Of a DNA stretch of 56,808 nucleotides, positions 16,231 through 23,446 are shown piece by piece. How positions within the stretch are numbered: the first letter of the stretch is position 1; every line of letters begins with the position of its first letter. Source of the DNA: a virus. A program made the position numbers and the translations under genes. The stretch covers positions 1 to 56,808 of IMG/VR virus record IMGVR_UViG_3300022752_000083; one strand, 5' to 3'. Under the pieces are notes generated by a model that saw nothing but the letters and a program-made list of their open reading frames with translations, made no database searches and was not told the origin of the DNA.

Positions 16231-18405
16231 ATGGCTCGGTATAATACCTTTAATTACGGAGACGTAGTCTATTATGGCGCAACAGCCGCTGCGCTTTACT
16301 CGGCAACCCCATTTACAGCAACTCCAATCGACTATGACAAAATAGCGGTTGAATGGGTGATGCCCGGTTCGATTGCAAATTATACGTATAGCCGACTTCG
16401 CTTAGTTCGTAATCAAGATTACCCGTCTGAAACACAAGAAGACGGAATCGTTATATATGACGTAGTAAGCCCATTTACAAACTCTGGTTATGCGTATGGA
16501 GTCGATGGGACTCTTAAAGATGCTGATGGGATTTTGTTCCCTGCTCTTAAACCGGGTAGGTATGTTTACTACTCTATTTGGATTCTAAAAACAACGGATG
16601 GGAATACTTTTTGGGACAAGATTGCAGATACCAGCACGGTACTTGCAAGGTCTCACGACACACTACTTAGCAATACTGACGACTCCGTTTCCCCGGCAGG
16701 ATTGTCAGCAGCAGAGGTAGAAGTTTTACGAACAAACTTAGTTAACAATGCCACAACGCGAACCCAGACTACTCATCAAAAATTCTTAGAACTTCTTCCA
16801 AGGGTATACACTACGGCAAATGAATCTCCGTTGGATATCGTGGATGAAACCTCCGATTTGTCTAGATTCCTCAAGGGATTTACTTACACTCTTGATGAGA
16901 TATTTACTTTTGCGGATTTGCTCTTGCCCACGCGAGACGCCACCAATTACTCGGCTGATTTGCTTCGTGCAAAATCATTTGAGTTGGGGATTACAGCAGA
17001 CAATCAACGTTCGCAAAAAATTCAACAGAAACTTGTTCGTGAGGCTAGGTACATAACCTCTCGCAAGGGAACCGCTCTTGCTCTAGAAACTCTTGCAGAA
17101 TCTATGACTGGATTTAACACAGTTGTTCAATCATTCTCTAATTTAATGTTGTCTGCTCAAGACAGCTCATTCTATAAAGGAATTGGTAACTGGAAGACTG
17201 TTGGCGGTTGCACACTTACTGTTGAAAAAGTCAACACACCTCCTGTAAAAACAGATTTTACACCTGATTTAGATAAAGCAATTGATTTTATATACTCTGG
17301 AAAAGTAGTTACGTCTGCTGCTAATGCCCAAATTACAAATGGAAATTTGTCTCCTATTACTCAGGGAATACCAGTAAAGGCAGGAACTTCCTACACTTTT
17401 TCGGCGTATGTTCAAAACTCAAATTCTGGGACCGTTACCCCAACTATTAGGTGGTATTCCGTTTCTGGAAGTTTTATTAGTTCGTCAACTACCACAGCGT
17501 GGTCAACCTCTTCAAGTTGGGTGAAGAGAACACTTACTGCAACAGCGCCAACCGGAGCTGTTTATGCTAGTACTGAATTAAAGTTCAACTCGTCTAGCCA
17601 AACGTACTACTTGGATATGATGCAGTTTGCCGTTGATAATGCAACTGTGTTTGAAGAAGCTCGCGTAGCTAATGTCCACTTATCTCCTGTAAAGATTAAC
17701 TACATAGTTAATCCGTCATTTGAGTCAAATAAATCCAATTGGACCATAACAGACTCGGGTTCTTCTACAGTTACGGACAGTCCTTCAGATATAGTTGCGG
17801 GAACAAAAAGTCTTTCTGCCACTATCTCTACTACACAAAAGATTGAAACAGTCGTCACTAGTGGTTCCGGGGAACTTGCCATTCCTTCTGTAGTTACCGA
17901 CGAACGCGTCGTGCCTAAGTACGGTGACTATTACACATATTCTTTTTATGCAAAAAAATCAACTTCAGGAACACTTAACGCCACAATTACATTTGCTGTT
18001 ACTTCTGGTTCTCTTTCAAAAAGTGTAAGCAAGTCTATTGCTATCACTAATACTTGGAAACGCTATTCCGTTCAGACATATATTGAATCAGCATATGTTG
18101 CACCTACTTTGACGTTAACTCTTTTGGGTGTTGACTCTGGAGTGATACTTTTTGATGCTGCTCAATTAGAGCGGGCATATTCTCCTACAGATTACTTTGA
18201 TGGCTCTATGTCAATTAATGGTGGAGAGTGGAGTGGTTCTCCCAACGCTTCGGCAACGTATGTTTTCCCAAACAAGAGCACAGTAGTATCTCGGCTTGCA
18301 ACAGATATGCCATCGTATCTTGTATCTGGAACGCCGTACCGAGTAATTACGGATTCTGGAATTGTTACTGGGAATTTGGGTGTTGTGCAGGGATTTGCGC
18401 CATAG
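16231..18405 (+). CDS. Minor tail/fibre protein with gpI-like core and two carbohydrate-binding-like modules
   Basis: A 724-residue protein. Residues ~20-110 look fibronectin III-like ('IDYDKIAVEWVMPG'). Residues ~185-305 ('LELLPRVYTTANE', 'LSRFLKGFTYTLDEIFTFADLLLP', 'ARYITSRKGTALALETLAESMTG') match the P2 gpI-type tail protein that links fibres to the baseplate. Two jelly-roll modules resembling CBM4/9-type domains follow: ~312-478 (weak) and ~489-660, the second starting with the classic 'YIVNPSFESNKSNW'. These would bind cell-surface sugars. The C-terminal ~50 residues end the protein without a known motif. It is likely the receptor-facing fibre connected to the gp6/J ring. Confidence 0.75.
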   Translation: MARYNTFNYGDVVYYGATAAALYSATPFTATPIDYDKIAVEWVMPGSIANYTYSRLRLVRNQDYPSETQEDGIVIYDVVSPFTNSGYAYGVDGTLKDADGILFPALKPGRYVYYSIWILKTTDGNTFWDKIADTSTVLARSHDTLLSNTDDSVSPAGLSAAEVEVLRTNLVNNATTRTQTTHQKFLELLPRVYTTANESPLDIVDETSDLSRFLKGFTYTLDEIFTFADLLLPTRDATNYSADLLRAKSFELGITADNQRSQKIQQKLVREARYITSRKGTALALETLAESMTGFNTVVQSFSNLMLSAQDSSFYKGIGNWKTVGGCTLTVEKVNTPPVKTDFTPDLDKAIDFIYSGKVVTSAANAQITNGNLSPITQGIPVKAGTSYTFSAYVQNSNSGTVTPTIRWYSVSGSFISSSTTTAWSTSSSWVKRTLTATAPTGAVYASTELKFNSSSQTYYLDMMQFAVDNATVFEEARVANVHLSPVKINYIVNPSFESNKSNWTITDSGSSTVTDSPSDIVAGTKSLSATISTTQKIETVVTSGSGELAIPSVVTDERVVPKYGDYYTYSFYAKKSTSGTLNATITFAVTSGSLSKSVSKSIAITNTWKRYSVQTYIESAYVAPTLTLTLLGVDSGVILFDAAQLERAYSPTDYFDGSMSINGGEWSGSPNASATYVFPNKSTVVSRLATDMPSYLVSGTPYRVITDSGIVTGNLGVVQGFAP

Positions 18406-18414
18406 AATAACCGT

Positions 18415-18687
18415 ATGGAACTATTAATCGTTGTAATCATTGCGGGCATGGCATCTGGATTCTGTGCCGAACTCATTTCTTTTTTCATAGAACGGTTCAC
18501 CATTCTTGATGAAAGACTGACTAAGCAAATCGTCTTAGCCCCATTTGGAGCACTTTTCTCTTGGCTTCTTGGTGCTCAGGGTTGGGATATCCTTGTTGCG
18601 GGTCTTGCTTCTGCTTTCTTTAACTTGCTCATCATGTACTACATGACGCGCCCAATGACGATTCAACAACTCACTACGCGTCGATAA
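18415..18687 (+). CDS. Small membrane protein, holin candidate
   Basis: A 90-residue protein with three hydrophobic stretches (about residues 2-20, 38-56 and 60-77) and a charged tail ending in 'TTRR'. Short proteins of this type at the end of a tail module are often holins, which permeabilise the membrane at lysis. No endolysin lies next to it. The nearest candidate cell-wall enzymes are the M23 domain in the tape measure and the leftward M23 gene at 47350. The call rests on topology and position only. Confidence 0.5.
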   Translation: MELLIVVIIAGMASGFCAELISFFIERFTILDERLTKQIVLAPFGALFSWLLGAQGWDILVAGLASAFFNLLIMYYMTRPMTIQQLTTRR

Positions 18688-18701
18688 GGTGGTATATTCG
18701 A

Positions 18702-18721
18702 TTCCCTACGAACAGAGGGAA
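18702..18721 (+). promoter_or_regulatory. Hairpin overlapping the initiator's ribosome-binding site
   Basis: TTCCCT (18702-18707) pairs with AGGGAA (18716-18721) around an 8-nt loop. The right arm contains the AGGGA Shine-Dalgarno of the initiator gene at 18724, so the hairpin could limit its translation. A TATATT at 18693-18698 is a possible -10 element. A matching -35 is not obvious. Confidence 0.35.
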
Positions 18722-18723
18722 CT

Positions 18724-19761
18724 ATGAATTTACCACCAGAAATATTTGACTCCAAGCTAACATCCTCGGAGTTCAAAACCATCATTGCGATGTATCATCT
18801 GGCAAGCCCTGAGGGGCTGGTTGACGTGTCTAAAGATGAGTTAACCATCCTAACTGGGTACAGTGCTGAAACTTTGCGACGCTCATTCAGGGGTCTGGAG
18901 AACGCCGGGTTATTGGAGACCCAGAGAACAAAACGCAATCTTGGAAAGTGGTCTCGGAACATTTACCACCTCGTTTCACCATCACACAATTCTGTGGAAA
19001 CAGGGGTTTTACCATCACACATTTCCGAGGATTTTACCCCTCAACCATCACCCATTTTGGTGGAAATCGCAGGTATACCATCACACAATTCTGTGTGGTC
19101 AACAGCTAGTAGTAATAGTAATAGTAGTAAAACTACCAAATTAAATACTTCGTATTTAATTGGGGACGCGTCCGTCCCCACAAAGGAGGTCATTGTGGAG
19201 AAGTGGAGACCTCGTGGTGAAGACACTGCGGGAGATGACGAGATTGGCGGAGTAGGTCTTTTTGAAGATGAGGCTCTCCGGAAACAACCCCAAGCCAAGA
19301 TTGACAAACGGGATGTCCGTACGCGTTGGAAGCGTCCAGAAGACGAGTGGACCCCCGGCGATGTTGCTGCGGAGTTCTCTTACCGGCTTTCAATGCACTA
19401 CCCCATGACCCCCGCGTTAGTGAACACCAAAGACATTCGTGGTGCGCTATCCCGGTGGCGGAAGCAGTACGGAATCACTCCGCAAATCGAGATGGAAATC
19501 ATGCGGATGTTTTTTGAAGACGAGCGAAACTTCCGAGATGCCGACAAGAAAGCCTCACAGGTTCACACGTGGTATTTGCACATGTTCAAGACCCACATGC
19601 AAAGTGCTTTTGACCGACTTGGCATTGAGTACGAGAAAGACACGCCTACCCAAGAGGTCACAGACGTGTTGTATGCTTCGGACGGCAGGACGTTCGAGAA
19701 TAACATTGCTGGGCGTTCTGCACTGAAGAACTACGAGGAAAGGATTTCCAAGAATGCTTGA
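18724..19761 (+). CDS. Replication initiator with winged-helix N-terminus and internal iterons (lambda O-like arrangement)
   Basis: A 345-residue protein. Residues ~10-85 are a winged helix ('LTSSEFKTIIAMYHLASPEGLVDVSKDELTILTGYSAETLRRSFRGLENAGLLE') of the type found in phage replication proteins and GntR/DnaD-like initiators. Residues ~85-130 are an 11-residue repeat ('PSHNSVETGVL', 'PSHISEDFTPQ', 'PSPILVEIAGI', 'PSHNSVWSTAS') that is simply the translation of DNA iterons. Residues ~158-330 are a helical C-terminal domain with many charged residues, and could bind the loader or helicase. The helicase loader gene overlaps its end. The layout (initiator with the origin inside, then loader) mirrors lambda O/P. 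It may also be made in a short form from GTG 19195. Confidence 0.72.
   Translation: MNLPPEIFDSKLTSSEFKTIIAMYHLASPEGLVDVSKDELTILTGYSAETLRRSFRGLENAGLLETQRTKRNLGKWSRNIYHLVSPSHNSVETGVLPSHISEDFTPQPSPILVEIAGIPSHNSVWSTASSNSNSSKTTKLNTSYLIGDASVPTKEVIVEKWRPRGEDTAGDDEIGGVGLFEDEALRKQPQAKIDKRDVRTRWKRPEDEWTPGDVAAEFSYRLSMHYPMTPALVNTKDIRGALSRWRKQYGITPQIEMEIMRMFFEDERNFRDADKKASQVHTWYLHMFKTHMQSAFDRLGIEYEKDTPTQEVTDVLYASDGRTFENNIAGRSALKNYEERISKNA
18978..19096 (+). repeat. Four 20-bp iterons at exact 33-bp spacing (putative origin)
   Basis: Copies start at 18978, 19011, 19044 and 19077, each beginning ACCATCAC. Copies 1 and 4 are nearly identical (ACCATCACACAATTCTGTGG versus ...TGTGT); copies 2 and 3 are diverged but keep ACCATCAC.CA.TT and end in GG. 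A 33-bp period is close to three helical turns, so bound proteins would sit on one face of the DNA. Iterons inside the initiator gene, followed by AT-rich DNA, are the hallmark of lambda-type phage origins. Origin function is inferred. Confidence 0.7.
19102..19179 (+). other. AT-rich stretch and two hairpins next to the iterons (candidate unwinding element)
   Basis: Bases ~19107-19140 are AT-rich with a TAG/TAA trinucleotide character. A perfect 10-bp-arm inverted repeat follows: AATTAAATAC (19139-19148) and GTATTTAATT (19152-19161) around TTC. Immediately after, GGGGACG (19162-19168) pairs with CGTCCCC (19173-19179). The AT-rich hairpin is a plausible DNA-unwinding element beside the iterons. 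The GC hairpin lacks a T-tract, so it is not an ordinary terminator. Confidence 0.55.
19183..19197 (+). promoter_or_regulatory. Strong internal Shine-Dalgarno with in-frame GTG in the initiator gene
   Basis: AAGGAGGT (19183-19190) is nearly the complete anti-16S sequence and stands 4 nt before GTG 19195, which is in frame with the initiator. Translation from here would give a 188-residue product lacking the winged helix and the repeat segment. No other codon in this gene has such a signal. A short isoform could act as a regulator or a second initiator component, as dual starts do in some plasmid Rep proteins. That role is inference. Confidence 0.5.
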
Positions 19762-20473
19762 CATGCGAACAATCGGTCTCAACAAGGAGCACTGGTTGAC
19801 AAAAATGTCGAACATTCCTACGCGCTACCTGCGCTGGGATTTTGACAACATTCGGGAAAGTCAGGGGAAACTCCCAATTGAACTTGAGGACTGGTTCCAT
19901 GACCTCATGGAGGGCAAAGTAATTCTTAACGTCGGTGGTCTCGGCACTACTGGAGTTGGCGTTTTGCTTGAGGGACCTCCGGGACGAGGTAAAACCACAC
20001 ACGCCGTAGCATCTTTGATTGAGTTTGTAAAGAACCTTCCCGAAGACACAGACCAAGCATCCAAGATTCTCCACATTCCTCGTTCGGCGTATGGTCGAAA
20101 TATGCGACCTGTTTACTACCTGACATTTACTGACTTGCTTTACCGCAAGAAGGCACTGTTTGACGCTGACATGGACGACCGTAAACGTTTGCAAGAAGAG
20201 ATGGACGGGTTCCACGGTAGAGCCAAAGAAGACACGCTCAATGTTCGTTTACTAGTTTTAGATGACCTTGGAAAAGAGTACGGCTCTGAGTACGACAAGT
20301 TCACTTTTGATGACATTCTTCGGACTCGTTACGACAAGGGTCTTCCAACAATCCTGACTACCAACGTTTCGCGCGAGACGTGGAAGGAAGTTTACTCAGA
20401 AGCAATGGAGTCTTTCGCACATGAAGCCTTTCGACGCGTTAGACTAGATGGAAAGGACTTGCGTAAAAACTGA
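19754..20473 (+). CDS. DnaC-like helicase loader (AAA+ ATPase)
   Basis: A 239-residue AAA+ protein with a Walker A 'GPPGRGKTTHA' (~74-84), Walker B 'RLLVLDDLGKEYGSEYD' (~158-170), and a sensor-type 'LPTILTTNVSRE' further on. DnaC/DnaI/lambda P-type loaders deliver the replicative helicase to an initiator-bound origin. It overlaps the initiator's end by 8 bp and precedes the helicase at 21219. A second in-frame ATG lies at 19763. The N-terminal ~50 residues, preceding the ATPase, likely contact the helicase. Confidence 0.85.
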   Translation: MLDMRTIGLNKEHWLTKMSNIPTRYLRWDFDNIRESQGKLPIELEDWFHDLMEGKVILNVGGLGTTGVGVLLEGPPGRGKTTHAVASLIEFVKNLPEDTDQASKILHIPRSAYGRNMRPVYYLTFTDLLYRKKALFDADMDDRKRLQEEMDGFHGRAKEDTLNVRLLVLDDLGKEYGSEYDKFTFDDILRTRYDKGLPTILTTNVSRETWKEVYSEAMESFAHEAFRRVRLDGKDLRKN

Positions 20474-20778
20474 TGAGAGAGGCTAAGCCCATGGCAGAAT
20501 GGCGTTCCCTTCAGTTTTTTTTGTCTGATGATGGGGTACACGAAGTTCAAGCCAACCCCGATAACTACAAACAACTAAAGTGTGATTGCCACGTGTATAA
20601 AAGTGGTAAACGCTGTGCGCATGTGCGGTACGTACGAGACCAAATTACGTCTAAAAATGGTTCTTACAGCATTACCATTCCTGAGCACATTAGCGATGAA
20701 GATATTCAGCGGGCTTCAGAGAGCGCGGATTCTTTTCGTAATTTACTAATTCACAATGCTCGCATAGAGGTTATTTAA
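20473..20778 (+). CDS. Small SWIM-type zinc finger protein
   Basis: A 101-residue protein in which C37-x-C39-x8-C48-x-H50 ('KCDCHVYKSGKRCAHVRYV') has the CxCx(n)CxH form of a SWIM zinc finger, a DNA- or protein-binding motif. A downstream acidic helix follows ('ISDEDIQRASESADSFRNLL'). It starts at 20473 overlapping the loader stop (TGATG). An in-frame ATG at 20491 is the alternative. Lying between loader and helicase, it is probably part of the replisome set; its exact job is unknown. Confidence 0.65.
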   Translation: MREAKPMAEWRSLQFFLSDDGVHEVQANPDNYKQLKCDCHVYKSGKRCAHVRYVRDQITSKNGSYSITIPEHISDEDIQRASESADSFRNLLIHNARIEVI

Positions 20779-21197
20779 TGTTACGCGGGGATATCTCCAA
20801 CGAAACTCCGCCAAGAATAATAGTTAACATTGACGCGGTAGTATCCTCTGATGTTCAAGAAGAAAAGAAACTAATTGGTGCAAATAAGGTCTCAAGAAAC
20901 GTCGTGGGTCTTAATAACCCCGCCCTGTCCTTGCTGTGGAACAAGTCCTATCAATTTGGATTATCGGTAGAACTCGCGGCATTTGAGTCTGAGTTATGGA
21001 CCCAAAAACACTTAGACAACTTAATGGCGAGGTTAGACAGCAGGGGCGGAAACCCATTTAATTATGCAGAACTTTACCCGACCATTGATGACTTTATTGG
21101 CGAGTTGCCTTATAGGACTAACCTCAAAGGTGTGGTAGACATAGTGGAGCGTGTTGCACGCTATGGTTCATGGGGTATTGAACTACAAAATTTATAG
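20778..21197 (+). CDS. Unrecognised replication-cluster protein, possibly degenerate HAD-like
   Basis: A 139-residue protein, TAATG-coupled to the SWIM protein. An N-terminal strand, 'PRIIVNIDAVVSSD', and a later helix-turn resemble small HAD-type phosphatases, but the first catalytic Asp would be replaced by Asn (NID instead of DxD), so any such domain may be inactive. The C-terminal part ('GNPFNYAELYPTIDDFIGELPYRTNLKG', 'RYGSWGIEL') looks conserved but is not matched to a family here. No function is assigned. Confidence 0.55.
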   Translation: MLRGDISNETPPRIIVNIDAVVSSDVQEEKKLIGANKVSRNVVGLNNPALSLLWNKSYQFGLSVELAAFESELWTQKHLDNLMARLDSRGGNPFNYAELYPTIDDFIGELPYRTNLKGVVDIVERVARYGSWGIELQNL

Positions 21198-21218
21198 GTT
21201 TAAAACAAGGGAACAAAT

Positions 21219-22469
21219 ATGGCACACGATAACGAATACAGGTTAATCAGTAAAGTAATCACAGACCGGAACATCATTCCGGTAATTGAAGTGGGGATTC
21301 GGGATGACTGGATTGTTGACCCCGACCTTCGTCGTATATGGAAGTTTGTCCGAGAGCATTACGCCAAATACCGTGAAGTACCGACCTATACAGCGGTAAA
21401 GGATAACTTCCCCAACTTCACAGCACTCAATGTTGAGGACACGATTGACTATCTCATTGACCAGATGGTCGCTTTCCGCCGTCGTACTTTGGTTAATCAA
21501 GGTGTCGCTCAGGCTGTTGCCGAGATGCAACAAAATAACTTTGAGTCCGCTCTTTCTGAGATGTCGCGCACTATCTCTGTTGTTAATGAGCAAGGCATCG
21601 TTGGAACCCAACACGTTGACTTAACCAAAGACCCTGAGTCTCGTTTTCTTCACTATGAGGAAATGCAGAACAACGAGTTTCTTGGCATTCCTACTGGTTT
21701 TGCTGCTATTGACGAAGCTACCGCAGGGCTTCAAGGTGGACAGTTAATTACCGTTATTGCTCCTCCCAAAACTGGTAAATCGCAAATTGCTTTGCAGATG
21801 GCTATCAACACTCACGCCATTGGTAAAGTACCAATGTTTCAAAGTTTTGAGATGAACAACGCAGAGCAGACCCAACGTCACGACGCTATGCGGGCACATC
21901 TCTCACACAAGGACTTGCGTCTCGGTAAGTTGTCGGAGAGCGAAGAGAATCGGTATCGAAACATGCTTATCCAAATGGCAGACGCACCTCCATTTCATTT
22001 GGTTGATGCCGTTAACGGTTTGACGATTGACGCACTCGTGGCTAAGGCTGAGCAACTAAAGCCAGACATTATGTTTATTGACGGTGTGTACCTCATGCTG
22101 GACCAAGTAACGGGTGACTCCAACACTCCTCAAGCATTGACCAACATTACCCGTGGTCTCAAGCGAGTAGCACAGAGCATGGACATCCCAGTCGTTATTA
22201 CAACTCAGACCTTGCTGTGGAAAATGCGCAACGGCAAAGTTACCGCAGACTCAATTGGTTATTCGTCTTCCTTCTTCCAAGACTCCGATGTCATTCTTGG
22301 TCTTGAGCCAGTAGACGGCGATGAAGAGGTTCGACTTCTGAAAGTTGTGCAATCTCGAAACGCTCCTCCAGAGGAAACTTCCATTACATGGCGGTGGGAT
22401 ATAGGATGCTTCCATGATGAAAGCAAGAAGTTTGAATGCAAATACTGCACACCTTGGATTCAGCAATGA
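21219..22469 (+). CDS. Replicative DNA helicase, DnaB-like (RecA-fold)
   Basis: A 416-residue helicase. The N-terminal ~120 residues are helical, as in the DnaB primase-interaction domain. 'FLGIPTGFAAIDEATAGLQGGQLITVIAPPKTGKSQIALQMA' gives the helicase core with Walker A APPKTGKS at 181-188. 'PDIMFIDGVYLML' is the Walker B region, and 'VVITTQTLLWKMRNG' follows. The enzyme unwinds the fork on the lagging strand. It is slightly shorter than bacterial DnaB (about 450-470). Start ATG at 21219 with 'AAGGGA' upstream. The stop overlaps the primase start by ATGA. Confidence 0.9.
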   Translation: MAHDNEYRLISKVITDRNIIPVIEVGIRDDWIVDPDLRRIWKFVREHYAKYREVPTYTAVKDNFPNFTALNVEDTIDYLIDQMVAFRRRTLVNQGVAQAVAEMQQNNFESALSEMSRTISVVNEQGIVGTQHVDLTKDPESRFLHYEEMQNNEFLGIPTGFAAIDEATAGLQGGQLITVIAPPKTGKSQIALQMAINTHAIGKVPMFQSFEMNNAEQTQRHDAMRAHLSHKDLRLGKLSESEENRYRNMLIQMADAPPFHLVDAVNGLTIDALVAKAEQLKPDIMFIDGVYLMLDQVTGDSNTPQALTNITRGLKRVAQSMDIPVVITTQTLLWKMRNGKVTADSIGYSSSFFQDSDVILGLEPVDGDEEVRLLKVVQSRNAPPEETSITWRWDIGCFHDESKKFECKYCTPWIQQ

Positions 22470-23446
22470 TTGACATTGACATTGAAGAAGTCCTCATTCG
22501 TCTGGGCATTGATTTTGAAGAAAAAGGCAATGAAGCCCTAGGTCTTTGCCCCATGCACAAGGCTCGTACGGGCAAGGATGACCACTCACCGTCATGGTGG
22601 ATAAACCTTGATACCGGACAGCACATCTGTTTCTCCTGTCAATACAAGGGGAATGTTCTCCAGTTAATCTGTGATATCGAAGAGTTTTACGTAAAGAACT
22701 GGGGAGACACTTACAGTTATGATTACCAAGCCGCAAAACGTTGGCTAGCAGAACTTGGAGATATTTCCCCTGAAAGACTTGCGGAAATGCTGGCTGCTAT
22801 TCCACGGCGAATTGAGGAGACTCCCAAACCACTTGAAGTATCAGAGGCACATCTTGCGGTTTTTGTTTCCCCTCCTGATGACAAACTTCAAGAACGTAAC
22901 CTTTCCCGCGAGTCGGTTGAGGCATACAACATCCTGTGGGATGAGCGCAGGAAAGCGTGGGTTTTACCCTTCTATGACCCTTACACTAAAAAGCTATTAG
23001 GTTGGCAGGAAAAGGGGACCGTAGAACGGACCTTTATGAATAGACCAGCAGGGCTTCCTCGGTCCAAGACTCTATTTGGTTTTGGGCAAATGCAAGACAG
23101 TGTTGTTTACCTTGTGGAGTCTCCACTAGACTGCGCACGATTACACACCGCAGGATTCCCCGGAGCAGTAGCAATCTGTGGGTCGTCTATCAGCGAGACC
23201 CAACTTCGCATCATTCGCTATGCTGACCGTGTAATTGCTGCTTTTGACAACCCCAAAATAGACTCTGCTGGAAAGAAGGTTTCTAGTGAGTTGAGGCAAC
23301 AAGCAATCGTATACGGAATCAACTTGTCATTCTTTAACTACGGTGACACGGGCAAGAAAGACCCCGGAGATATGACCGACAATGAGATAGCATGGGGTAT
23401 ACAGAACTCTACCTCAAGCCTCCTAGGAGAACGCGCGTATGTTTAA
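22466..23446 (+). CDS. DNA primase with CHC2 zinc-binding domain
   Basis: About 326 residues from ATG 22466, which overlaps the helicase stop. 'GLCPMHKARTG' (C28, H31) and 'HICFSCQYKGNVLQLI' are the CHC2 zinc ribbon of DnaG-type primases. The middle ('ESVEAYNILWDERRKAWVLPFYDPYTKKLLGWQEK') is the DnaG N-terminal core part. 'DSVVYLVESPLDCARLHTAGFPGAVAICGSSIS' followed by 'RVIAAFDNPKID' is a TOPRIM domain (E of 'VES', D.N in place of DxD). It lays down RNA primers. Adjacent helicase and primase form the primosome. Confidence 0.9.
   Translation: MIDIDIEEVLIRLGIDFEEKGNEALGLCPMHKARTGKDDHSPSWWINLDTGQHICFSCQYKGNVLQLICDIEEFYVKNWGDTYSYDYQAAKRWLAELGDISPERLAEMLAAIPRRIEETPKPLEVSEAHLAVFVSPPDDKLQERNLSRESVEAYNILWDERRKAWVLPFYDPYTKKLLGWQEKGTVERTFMNRPAGLPRSKTLFGFGQMQDSVVYLVESPLDCARLHTAGFPGAVAICGSSISETQLRIIRYADRVIAAFDNPKIDSAGKKVSSELRQQAIVYGINLSFFNYGDTGKKDPGDMTDNEIAWGIQNSTSSLLGERAYV

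Noticed and set aside
19162-19179. GC hairpin in the initiator gene as an intrinsic terminator
   Set aside because: No T-tract follows, and the gene continues in frame with a strong ribosome-binding site right behind it.
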